From Gelidibacter mesophilus DSM 14095 (GTDB taxonomy: Bacteria; Bacteroidota; Bacteroidia; Flavobacteriales; Flavobacteriaceae), in NCBI RefSeq assembly GCF_000423005.1, contig NZ_AUHD01000012.1, forward strand, positions 60,699-124,698: a DNA stretch of 64,000 bases, in the 5' to 3' direction. Position numbers and translations under genes: made by a program. Shown piece after piece: positions 26,064 through 33,878 of the stretch. Position 1 is the stretch's first letter. Each line of letters begins with the position of its first letter. The notes under the pieces were generated by a model, which worked only from the letters and a program-made list of their open reading frames with translations, had not been told where the DNA came from and did no database searches.

Positions 26064-27839
26064 TTATATTTCATCAAATTCAAAATTAAGATTTTGCAAT
26101 TCTGGGGTAATCTCTAACGGGTTTCCTTTTTTGGTTTGTCTGCCAGTTTCTGATATCAAGTGTAAATTGGTTTTGGCTCTTGAACAGATAACATAAAGTA
26201 GTTTTTTTGAAGCGGCAACAGGGTCTCCAGTAAAAATGTCATTCCAATGTGGGATATACCCATTTAGCAAACCATAAGCAATAACGGTTTCAAATTCTTC
26301 TCCTTTAACACCAACGCAAGTATTGATGACGACGCCTGACATTTCTCTATAAAAACTCATAAATGATGCTATGTCACTTGGAACTTGAAACGTTGGGTCT
26401 TCAAGACGGCTCTTTATTACATCGAAAAAGGTCTTCCTATTTATAAGAAGTTGTGCGTAAATAGTTTGGTCAATCCCAACAGCCTCTAAAAACTGGTCAA
26501 AACAATCATTAAGATAATCGATACCTTCAGTTTCATTGGATGTTATCGAGTTAATCAATTTCAATACATTTCGCTCTGTTTGATATTGTTCGCTGAATTC
26601 AGTATTGGTATGTTCTTTAAAGTTTTCAATTACTTCAGAACACCATTTGTATCGCAATGAATATATTTTTGGTTGTGGCTGCGTTAAGAACAACCTCGAT
26701 AACTTATACCAAATGTTATTTCGATTTTTTGACATTGGTGCTAAACCTGAAGCATCAAAATTTACATCTGGTAGTTTAGCTCTCAACTGTTTTGTGATAG
26801 TAGTTATTAACCACCATTGCGGAACCAATACGCATATTTCATCTTCTGGAATTCCATTATCTAAACTATGCTCTATAAGTCGTCCAATTTCATCTACTAA
26901 ATATCCTTTGTCAATGGTGTTATTGTACGTTATTATACTATCAACGTCTTTATTAGTACCAATAGCTTCAATTTTAATTGGGTTTGTCTGGAATATAGAG
27001 TAAAAGTCGATAATTCTTTGTGTGGACCTATAATTTCCAGAAAGCGTAAGTTGCTCAATAGGTAAAGTGTTTAACTCTTCCTGTATTTCTTCCAAACTTT
27101 TGGCAATGCCACCCAAAGATGCATAAATTGCTTGGTCTGTATCTCCTACTAAAAATAGATTTGAGCTACCTTCCCCAGTTGTTACAATCGACGAAATAAT
27201 TGCGTAAAGCAAATCTTGCGTGTCTTGATATTCATCAACACATATAAGGCTAAAAATGTTCGATAACGTTTTTTTTATTTTAGGATGCTTGGTTAAGAGT
27301 TTGTATGAATAGTATAGTAGAAGCTCAAAATCAATTAACTTCTCTGTTTGTAGCCTTTCGTGATAATCCTTAAGGACTCTTTTTTGAATTGTTTTTGGTT
27401 CGGCAAATGTGCCGTCCCTATTGAATCTGAAATTAATCGGGTCAATAGGTTTTAACTTATGCTTTTCTTTAAGTTCACTTATGATATCCGAGGCATAAGT
27501 TTCATCGGCAATTAAATAGCCGTTTTCAAGTTCAGGTAAATAACAGGAATAGGGTTTTATAATCCATTCGAGACAAAATGAATGCAAAGTGCCAGACCAA
27601 ACCCGATTACTATTAATTCCCATTGCGTTTAATCTGCGATATATTTCTTCGGAAGCCCTTACGGTAAAAGTTAGAGCGACAATCCTTTGTTTACTGTTTA
27701 CATCAATATTTTTTAGAGCATAAGCGAGTTTATGAATAATCACTCGTGTTTTTCCACTTCCTGGGCAAGCTGTAAGAAGTACATTTCCATCTTTAACAAC
27801 GGCATCTTTTTGTTGGTCGCTTAAAGTATCTAAAATCAT
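26064..27839 (-). CDS. UvrD/Rep-type superfamily 1 helicase (GajB-like)
   Basis: This 591-residue SF1A helicase has Walker A TACPGSGKTR near 26, motif Ia LTFTVRASEEI, motif II VDEYQDTQD near 200, motif III VGDTDQAIYASLGG, motif IV LSGNYRSTQRI, motif V GVKGEEFETVIAY and motif VI YVICSRAKTNLHL. It is shorter than UvrD or PcrA. Its ATG overlaps the stop of the upstream OLD nuclease by four bases (ATGA), the arrangement of GajA-GajB in Gabija anti-phage systems. GajB is known to unwind or sense DNA and activate GajA; the same role is inferred here. Confidence 0.88.
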   Translation of the reverse strand: MILDTLSDQQKDAVVKDGNVLLTACPGSGKTRVIIHKLAYALKNIDVNSKQRIVALTFTVRASEEIYRRLNAMGINSNRVWSGTLHSFCLEWIIKPYSCYLPELENGYLIADETYASDIISELKEKHKLKPIDPINFRFNRDGTFAEPKTIQKRVLKDYHERLQTEKLIDFELLLYYSYKLLTKHPKIKKTLSNIFSLICVDEYQDTQDLLYAIISSIVTTGEGSSNLFLVGDTDQAIYASLGGIAKSLEEIQEELNTLPIEQLTLSGNYRSTQRIIDFYSIFQTNPIKIEAIGTNKDVDSIITYNNTIDKGYLVDEIGRLIEHSLDNGIPEDEICVLVPQWWLITTITKQLRAKLPDVNFDASGLAPMSKNRNNIWYKLSRLFLTQPQPKIYSLRYKWCSEVIENFKEHTNTEFSEQYQTERNVLKLINSITSNETEGIDYLNDCFDQFLEAVGIDQTIYAQLLINRKTFFDVIKSRLEDPTFQVPSDIASFMSFYREMSGVVINTCVGVKGEEFETVIAYGLLNGYIPHWNDIFTGDPVAASKKLLYVICSRAKTNLHLISETGRQTKKGNPLEITPELQNLNFEFDEI

Positions 27840-29950
27840 ATAAACGATAAAAATTTAGTAAATTGGTCATTAGGAAAGTTGGCTATATAGTCATCAATAA
27901 CCTGTTGGTCTTCTTTATCCTTAAAACTAATTTTTGTTGCTACATCGTAATAACTATCATTTTTACTACGACTAATTTTTCGTAACCTGTATTTAGCGGT
28001 TTTAGCTTTAGAGGCATTATTTAAATGCGAAGATGCAAAAGCAACGGCTTTCAAAATATATTCAGGAATATAAGTATTGTAAACTAAATTATCTGCAACA
28101 ACCAACGCCAGCCAACCTTTGCCTTTTTTATCAGCCAATCGTAAAACTTCTACACCTGCAATCGAAACTGATTTTTCTTCTAACTTTTTCTTTGAAGAAT
28201 CAATAGCTGCTTGTTGTTTGAAAATTTCAGGAAGTGATTGTACGTATTCGTGGCTATTCCCATTCAAAAGGAAATCAACTTCAAAGGTGTATTTAGAGTA
28301 AAAAGGAATCAAGAAGTCGTTTTTGTCACAAAATTTATCCAATTCCTTTTTTCTTTCAGCTCCACTAATTTGCGATGCCCTACAATGTTTTTCATAAGCA
28401 GAATCATCAACTTCATTTGCAGGTAAATTGACAATACTGGCATCCAAGTCAGTTAGTATGGCACAGTTTTTCTGAATTCTATCCTTATGGAAAAGCCTTG
28501 CAACATTTTTAAAACCTGTACTTCCAATGTTTACGAGACTTATCCCAATTTCATCGAGCGAAATTCCAAAGACTTTTTTAAACATTTGAGGAATGAGAAT
28601 CTGTTCTGCATCGCCTTCAACCAAAACAACGCCTTTCGCGAAAAGCAAGTTGCTTCTTATGGCGTCCAAGTACCTTTCGGCTCTTGTTATATAATCATCA
28701 TCAAGATTGTTAGATGGTTGATATACCAAAGTCTGCATATTTCCTCGGCTTAAAATATTTACTGAACTTATTCGGCTTACAGATGAAATGTGAGTAGAAT
28801 GCGTTGAAATAATAACCTGTGTTTTATTGGTTTGCACATTATCAAAAAGGGTTTTTTGAATATGCGTATGAATATGTGCTTCTGGTTCTTCTATTAAAAG
28901 AAAATTTGCAATTCTATCCGTTCTGATTTTTTCATACTCCAATAGCTTTAGTGATAGGTAAATCATATTTGCACCTCCCAAACTCAACTCCCATATTTTA
29001 CCCATATAACCTTCTTCATCTGGGTCGCCAACCCATAGTTTGAGTGATTGCAGTAGTTTTTCCATATCATTTGGAAGTTCTGATTTGACATCTATATTAG
29101 GGCCGTAAGTAGTACCCACAGCTTCCTTAATACTTTTGTCAATTCCATCTTTCACATCCTTTACTTCTTTGAGAGAACTAATTTGGTCGTTAAGTTTGTT
29201 AACGCTATCAATGATGTCCGTTTGTTTTGAAACTTCAATAGTTTTTTCCTTTCCTCGTAATAAATTAATCAATGGATTAGTAGAATAGGAACGTAAGTCG
29301 CTTTCGACATCTCGAAGTGCTTTAATGAACGTACAAGAAACCTCGTTGTGCACACTTATTTCCCTCGGCAGAAACGTTCCAAAAATCAATTCTTCTTTAT
29401 CATCTGGGTTTGGGAATTCAACAGCATCAAAATCGCCAACATACTTTTTATAGGTAGTGTCATCACTAAAATCTCCAGAGCCTCTGCATAAGTAAGACGT
29501 TTCATAATCATCAATCGTAAGTTTATCAAAAAAAAGCTGAAGCCCTGCTACACTTTTACCTGCGGTTTGTGAATAATCATATAATTCTTTTCTAAACTGA
29601 TATTTTGGTCTAAAGTACACCGAGTAACTTCCAGTCTTTTTGCTGCCTTCCATATCTCCCGAAGATTGTACTGCCAGTACCTGTGCTTCTTCACTCGCAT
29701 CCAGTTCGTCAAAAGTAACCGATAAAATTATCCAATGTCCAGCCCATTTACCCAGACCTCGGTTAAAGTCAGACTCATTAAATCTTATATATCTTGGAAG
29801 TTTATCATCAATTAAAACTCGTAAAGCAAAAAAGAGATTGGTTTTACCTGAACCGTTTTCTCCTAAAATAGTATTTATACCTTTTTTAAAAATGAATTTT
29901 GATTTATAGAAATTTCTAAAATTCCTAATGGATAGTGAACTTATATGCAT
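27836..29950 (-). CDS. OLD family ATP-dependent nuclease, AAA plus TOPRIM (GajA-like)
   Basis: This 704-residue protein starts at ATG 29950 (MHISSLSIRNFRNF). It has an N-terminal ABC-type ATPase with Walker A LGENGSGKTN near 31, signature-like LSLGGANMIYLSLKL and Walker B LLIEEPEAH near 352. A TOPRIM nuclease follows, with VLVEGDAEQ near 443 and ILTDLDAS near 499. A class 2 OLD nuclease with an adjoining UvrD-like helicase is the Gabija pattern, but this protein is longer than typical GajA (about 580 residues) because of inserts in the ATPase part and an extended C-terminus. Phage defence is inferred from architecture. Confidence 0.87.
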   Translation of the reverse strand: MHISSLSIRNFRNFYKSKFIFKKGINTILGENGSGKTNLFFALRVLIDDKLPRYIRFNESDFNRGLGKWAGHWIILSVTFDELDASEEAQVLAVQSSGDMEGSKKTGSYSVYFRPKYQFRKELYDYSQTAGKSVAGLQLFFDKLTIDDYETSYLCRGSGDFSDDTTYKKYVGDFDAVEFPNPDDKEELIFGTFLPREISVHNEVSCTFIKALRDVESDLRSYSTNPLINLLRGKEKTIEVSKQTDIIDSVNKLNDQISSLKEVKDVKDGIDKSIKEAVGTTYGPNIDVKSELPNDMEKLLQSLKLWVGDPDEEGYMGKIWELSLGGANMIYLSLKLLEYEKIRTDRIANFLLIEEPEAHIHTHIQKTLFDNVQTNKTQVIISTHSTHISSVSRISSVNILSRGNMQTLVYQPSNNLDDDYITRAERYLDAIRSNLLFAKGVVLVEGDAEQILIPQMFKKVFGISLDEIGISLVNIGSTGFKNVARLFHKDRIQKNCAILTDLDASIVNLPANEVDDSAYEKHCRASQISGAERKKELDKFCDKNDFLIPFYSKYTFEVDFLLNGNSHEYVQSLPEIFKQQAAIDSSKKKLEEKSVSIAGVEVLRLADKKGKGWLALVVADNLVYNTYIPEYILKAVAFASSHLNNASKAKTAKYRLRKISRSKNDSYYDVATKISFKDKEDQQVIDDYIANFPNDQFTKFLSFI

Positions 29951-29969
29951 AATAATTATTTTGAAACAA

Positions 29970-30001
29970 TAAAAAAGCCAATGATTTCCCATTAGCTTTT
30001 T
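29970..30001 (-). promoter_or_regulatory. Terminator-like hairpin in the leader of the OLD gene
   Basis: On the minus strand AAAAAGCtAATG and CATTgGCTTTTT form a near-perfect 12-bp stem followed by T-rich sequence. It is only about 20 bases upstream of the OLD start codon. No minus-strand gene ends here, since the nearest upstream genes are convergent at 30611/30614, so it may be an attenuator of the defence-like operon. Confidence 0.5.
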
Positions 30002-30185
30002 AAACATTAATATTTTAAGCGTAATCGCCTATAAATATACTGAAATGTCTTTTTAAATTCTTACGGTTTCCTACAAATTGTTAAAATTTTATTAAGAATA
30101 TATCTTTACTTCTGGAAGTCAAAATTTTGGTTTTTTTTCGTAAATTAAGCCTAATTAGAGTGTTATAAACTCTAGTGCAAATAAA

Positions 30186-30611
30186 ATGAGAGCAATTGCA
30201 ATTTTCTTTTTGAACGTACTTCAAAATACTTTGGGGATGACTTTTGGATGGTTGTTTAAACCAAAAACCAAACGAAATTCATTTAAGGCCTTATCTGATG
30301 TTGAAATGGTAAAATATCTTGAAAAAAGAAGGCAATACAAAGGCTATAAAAAACAATGGCTGTATTACAGGTGTAGAGAAGAAGGTTTATTAGAAACCTA
30401 TTACAAATTGTTCGATACTGAAGTTGAGGGACAAGATTCTGGAACGAAATTTAGTTTCGGTAAATATAGAGGGGAATATGTTGAAGCTATTTGGGAATCT
30501 GATAAAGAGTATATCAATTGGCTTTCCCAACAAGAATGGTTGGCTCAATATTTGGATGAAAGCGATATGATACACGAACTACTTCTTTTAGAGGAAGAAA
30601 ACCAAAATTAG
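30186..30611 (+). CDS. Small protein with ExoX C-terminal-like motif
   Basis: This 141-residue protein has a hydrophobic N-terminus (residues 2-22), a basic segment, and a C-terminal motif FSFGKYRGEYVEAIWESDKE followed by YINWLSQQEW. That FGKY-G-x-W/YINWL pattern is typical of the small domain found after exonuclease X and in DUF3820 proteins. Function unknown. The inverted repeat TAGAGT-N7-ACTCTA (30156-30174) lies just before the start. The gene converges on the DnaC-like ATPase with 2 bases between stops. Confidence 0.6.
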   Translation: MRAIAIFFLNVLQNTLGMTFGWLFKPKTKRNSFKALSDVEMVKYLEKRRQYKGYKKQWLYYRCREEGLLETYYKLFDTEVEGQDSGTKFSFGKYRGEYVEAIWESDKEYINWLSQQEWLAQYLDESDMIHELLLLEEENQN

Positions 30612-30613
30612 AT

Positions 30614-31276
30614 TTAATCCCTTTTATCACGACTGCTTTTATCAAAGGCAATTAAATTGAACAGTTGTCGCATCCTTGAACGTACCCTATTCCCATAACG
30701 TTCCTCCAGTTCTTTAGCATTGAGGTTTGTAGTTGCGTGTGTTTTAGTTTTATGACTTAAAAATAAATCATAACGTGAAAGTAAGATTTCGCCCATTACA
30801 TTACAATCTTTTCCAAAATGCCTTCCGGTGGGTTCTACACCCAAATCATCAAAACAATAAAACTTTTTGTCGCCGTAATTTTCAATGATGGTGTACCCAA
30901 TATTATTAAAGGCAAAGGCAATGTTTCGTGTGGGTATAACCTCATACGATTTCTGATGTGGCACAATATGGCGTAACAGTTTCATTAAACTGGTTTTTCC
31001 ACAACCAACAGGACCAGAAAGCAAAATCCCTTTATCGCGGTCGATGTCTAATTTTTTGCAATTAGCTTCATCCCTGATAAAATAATTACAGAGCTTGAAT
31101 ATAATATCACGGTCTTCTTCAAAAATTTTGAATTTCTTGCCAAAAAGTAGTTTTCCTTTGGCATTGAGATAAATTAGCATTTTATCAAAATCATAAAGCA
31201 TTTGATTGTCTTTCAGTTCTCCCAAGGTGTATTGAACGCTACCCTCGGTAATGATATGTGGTTTGTGGGGATTCAT
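30614..31276 (-). CDS. DnaC/IstB-like AAA ATPase
   Basis: This 220-residue P-loop ATPase has Walker A LSGPVGCGKTSLMKLL near residue 90 and Walker B FYCFDDLGVEP. Sensor I is likely in HATTNLNAKELEERYGNRV, and the Arg motif follows (RVRSRMRQLFN). DnaC-like proteins load helicases; in Bacteroidetes ICEs they often pair with a winged-helix protein and probably help replicate the excised circle. Its ATG overlaps the stop of the upstream gene. Confidence 0.82.
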   Translation of the reverse strand: MNPHKPHIITEGSVQYTLGELKDNQMLYDFDKMLIYLNAKGKLLFGKKFKIFEEDRDIIFKLCNYFIRDEANCKKLDIDRDKGILLSGPVGCGKTSLMKLLRHIVPHQKSYEVIPTRNIAFAFNNIGYTIIENYGDKKFYCFDDLGVEPTGRHFGKDCNVMGEILLSRYDLFLSHKTKTHATTNLNAKELEERYGNRVRSRMRQLFNLIAFDKSSRDKRD

Positions 31277-31959
31277 AATGGTTCATTATAATTTTTGTTG
31301 GAACTTGTCTTTAGGTTGTCCGTATTTTGGCTAACTGCAACCATTGTTTTTTCTTCTTTTAGCTCTTCGGCCTTTATCATCCAGTTTCGAGCTGTGGCGT
31401 GCCAATCGACAATTTTTGTTTTTCCACCTACTTTCCAACCGATGCCTTGGTAGTGGTTGTAAAATTTTTTGGCTTCCAATTCTGGCCAATTTTCCTTTTC
31501 AAAAAAATCAATGACTTCATTTTCATTTTTTGGTTGGTCAAGTTTAGTATCATTTGCTTTGTTTTTTCCTGTTTGTATATGTTTGTTTATAGATACCACC
31601 GCTTGTCCATTGCTTGTTCCGATATTGGTAGGGTTTGGGTACAGAGCTTGTCCATCACTTGTCCCAAAATTGAACATCTTGATTCTGCTGCCTTTAAATG
31701 GATTATGTGAGGGTTCGTATAATAGGTATTTCCAATGATGTAGTTCTTTGATGCAGCGATGGTAGGTAGTTTTTGAACCAATCTTGGAAAACCGCATCGC
31801 TTCTTCTCGATTGATATAGAATTCTGTCGGAAAGTGATAGTTGTTCCATAATTGAAACAATGCCACGTACAAACTTATGTGCGTGGGATTTAAACGGCTA
31901 TCCTTTGAGAATTGTAAGAATACAGCGTTTAGGTGCTTAATGTAATTGACCTGCTCCAA
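31273..31959 (-). CDS. Winged-helix replication/regulatory protein of the ICE
   Basis: This 228-residue protein has an N-terminal helix-turn-helix region (NPTHISLYVALFQLW, SKIGSKTTYHRCIKELHHWK) like those of phage and plasmid replication initiators. A C-terminal half contains NEVIDFFEKENWPELEAKKF, similar to DnaD-like or helper regions. The four-base overlap with the DnaC-like ATPase supports a joint role in replication. No precise family name is certain. Confidence 0.7.
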   Translation of the reverse strand: MEQVNYIKHLNAVFLQFSKDSRLNPTHISLYVALFQLWNNYHFPTEFYINREEAMRFSKIGSKTTYHRCIKELHHWKYLLYEPSHNPFKGSRIKMFNFGTSDGQALYPNPTNIGTSNGQAVVSINKHIQTGKNKANDTKLDQPKNENEVIDFFEKENWPELEAKKFYNHYQGIGWKVGGKTKIVDWHATARNWMIKAEELKEEKTMVAVSQNTDNLKTSSNKNYNEPL

Positions 31960-31965
31960 AACGAT

Positions 31966-32244
31966 TTAGAATTTGTTATGAACTTTATTATTTTCCATTA
32001 CGCTAATTATTTCTTCGTAATCGTAATAGAGTACACCCCCTACTTTGGTGTAGGGCAATGTGCCATTAATTCTTAAATTCTGTAACGTGCCAGAAGAGAT
32101 TCCCAAAAGCTTTTTTACTTCAGGGGATTTTAGCCACCTTTTGGTAATATGACCAGATTGGCTATTGAGTAGTTCCTTGATATCATCGAGCAGTTCCATT
32201 TTGAATTCTCGAAGGTCGTCTGTGGTAATAATACTTGTGGGCAT
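31966..32244 (-). CDS. Excisionase-like helix-turn-helix protein
   Basis: This 92-residue protein has a MerR/HTH_17-type DNA-binding domain (WLKSPEVKKLLGISSGTLQN, then GTLPYTKVGGVLYYDYEEI). Proteins of this form encoded beside RteC in Bacteroidetes ICEs act as excisionases or regulators (Xis2c-like). It leads the 31966-30614 operon. The upstream intergenic region carries one copy of the 14-bp motif at 32309-32322. Confidence 0.83.
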   Translation of the reverse strand: MPTSIITTDDLREFKMELLDDIKELLNSQSGHITKRWLKSPEVKKLLGISSGTLQNLRINGTLPYTKVGGVLYYDYEEIISVMENNKVHNKF

Positions 32245-32308
32245 AATAGAACGGATTAAAAGAAAGGGACTACCGTTTTGCTTTCATCTAAAATGATAGC
32301 CCCTGACC

Positions 32309-32322
32309 TGATTTGACTTTCG
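32309..32322 (+). promoter_or_regulatory. Repeated 14-bp motif upstream of the excisionase-like gene
   Basis: TGATTTGACTTTCG is identical to the copies before int and in the mob-proximal intergenic region. Here it points away from the minus-strand xis-like gene, 65 bases upstream of its ATG. Confidence 0.6.
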
Positions 32323-32491
32323 TTCTACAAAATTGGGGTAGTTTGCTGGATTTTATTCACAAGTTAGGCCTACTTGGGTGTTTTTCTTCTCTCATTTTCA
32401 ATGTAATACAATAGAGGGTTTTGGTACTTCTTCAGAAAAAATACCCTATCTAAAAACCACCAAATAAAATGAGATTTTCCATAAAACAAGA

Positions 32492-32520
32492 AACACCCAA
32501 GTTGAAGCATCTTGGGTGTT
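32492..32520 (-). terminator. Terminator hairpin at the end of rteC
   Basis: A perfect 10-bp stem (AACACCCAAG / CTTGGGTGTT) with a 9-base loop directly abuts the rteC stop codon. On the minus strand it is followed by TCTTGTTTTAT. On the plus strand it is followed by a T-rich stretch, so it may act both ways. Confidence 0.75.
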
Positions 32521-33372
32521 TTATTTTACGTTATCAGTATCATCCATCCGTTTGGTCAACTGCTTTTTCAGAATATCCAAAAATTTGGTTCTGCCATTTT
32601 TACGCATCCGTATTTCCAAAAAAGCCCTGTAATAATCGCCCAAGTCTACTTTAAATGTTTTTTCAACAAAATAGGCAATATCTTTAATGTCAACAGTACC
32701 ATTATTAATGACATCTGTACTGTGCAAAGCGTATATCAGTTCAATTAAATATATTTTGTGGGCTGTCCAGGTAATTTTGGTTTTACTTTGTAACAATCTT
32801 AAACTTGCATAATTTCCATTATTCTCCAATTTATCAATTTCCCGTTTTAAGTGTACAATCAAAAGGTCGTAGGCTAAAATTGAGGCCACGGTACTATCGT
32901 GGCTTGTTGCAAATTCTTCATCAACAAAAAAGTGAAATGAGTCTGGGAACAACCGAATATCTGCCTTGCCTCTTAAAAAATATTGCTCATCAAATACAGT
33001 AGCTTCCCTGCGGTAATAATGGTAAAAATCAAGATTGTCGTTAAAGTAGGTTTGAAGTTTCTCAATATAATTGTTCAAATACTTTACTTGCGATTTATTG
33101 CTTCCCCTGGGTCTTTTACTTTCAATGTTAAATAATTTTACGTAATAAATAAGTTTGCTATAAATTTTTGGTTTAGTACATTTAAAGAAATGAATTTCCT
33201 CTAATTTGGTTTCAAATTCATAATCAACTACGATACTTCTAACTGATTTAAGGGTCTGTTTTGCAAGTTTAATCCCTTTTTCAGCTTTGAGTAAAATATC
33301 TTGTTCTTCTATTTCAAGAATATCTAATTTATTGTCTAATTTTTTTAATATATCGTCGTAATTTGTCGTCAT
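32521..33372 (-). CDS. rteC: RteC family regulator of ICE excision
   Basis: This 283-residue cytosolic protein matches the RteC family along its length. The N-terminal part is a helical coiled coil. The C-terminal part resembles winged-helix DNA-binding regions (WTAHKIYLIELIYALHSTDV, IKDIAYFVEKTFKVDL). In CTnDOT, RteC activates the excision operon. Here it sits directly upstream of the excisionase-like gene in the same orientation, fitting that role. The RteA/RteB two-component pair was not found. Confidence 0.88.
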   Translation of the reverse strand: MTTNYDDILKKLDNKLDILEIEEQDILLKAEKGIKLAKQTLKSVRSIVVDYEFETKLEEIHFFKCTKPKIYSKLIYYVKLFNIESKRPRGSNKSQVKYLNNYIEKLQTYFNDNLDFYHYYRREATVFDEQYFLRGKADIRLFPDSFHFFVDEEFATSHDSTVASILAYDLLIVHLKREIDKLENNGNYASLRLLQSKTKITWTAHKIYLIELIYALHSTDVINNGTVDIKDIAYFVEKTFKVDLGDYYRAFLEIRMRKNGRTKFLDILKKQLTKRMDDTDNVK

Positions 33373-33438
33373 TCATTCTGGGTATCATTATTTTCACTTA
33401 ATCTTCTGCAATAGCGTTGCATTTAAAATTGTAATTAA

Positions 33439-33612
33439 TTAAATAGATATAAAGTACTTTAGGAATTGCAAGAACAGTACAAAGAAGATTAACACAATAA
33501 CAACGATTAGAATACTAATCCAAATTATTTTATCTTTTTTGGTAATACTATTTTTTACAGAGGGTACTTTATTGCTTTTTTTATTTCGTCTATTCCGTCT
33601 ATTTTCCGACAT
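33439..33612 (-). CDS. 57-residue basic membrane mini-protein, copy 1
   Basis: The peptide starts MSENRRNRRNKKSNK, a strongly basic stretch, then a single membrane helix (IIWISILIVVIVLIFFVLF). It is clearly paralogous to the neighbour at 33702-33869, which shares the RRNRRNKK start, a TK-x-DK boundary and the helix. No family is known to me. It lies downstream of the CPC-type P1B ATPase on the same strand and could be part of that operon. Confidence 0.6.
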   Translation of the reverse strand: MSENRRNRRNKKSNKVPSVKNSITKKDKIIWISILIVVIVLIFFVLFLQFLKYFISI

Positions 33613-33701
33613 AGAATATCATTTTTACTATATATCAATCATTTCCACTTCAATTTTTGTAGCCACACAAACCACTTGGAATATTTTATTATCTTAATTC
33701 A

Positions 33702-33869
33702 TTAATGCTTATGAATATTTCCTTTTAGCACAAAAAAATAAAGCAGAAATGCGGCTATTACCATAAGGATTATCATAAGAATACCTTTGACCTTATCTCT
33801 TTTTGTGATGTCGGTATTCGATGATTTCCGATTTTTTTTGTTTCTTCTATTTCTTCTTTTTTGAGACAT
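33702..33869 (-). CDS. 55-residue basic membrane mini-protein, copy 2
   Basis: It starts MSQKRRNRRNKKNRK, followed by TDITKRDKVKG and one membrane helix (ILMIILMVIAAFLLYFFVL), ending NIHKH. It lies 9 bases after the stop of the P1B ATPase, so translational linkage is likely. The paralogue lies 89 bases further on. Such small basic single-pass proteins could modulate the pump; this is only inference from position. Confidence 0.62.
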   Translation of the reverse strand: MSQKRRNRRNKKNRKSSNTDITKRDKVKGILMIILMVIAAFLLYFFVLKGNIHKH

Positions 33870-33878
33870 TCTTTTATA

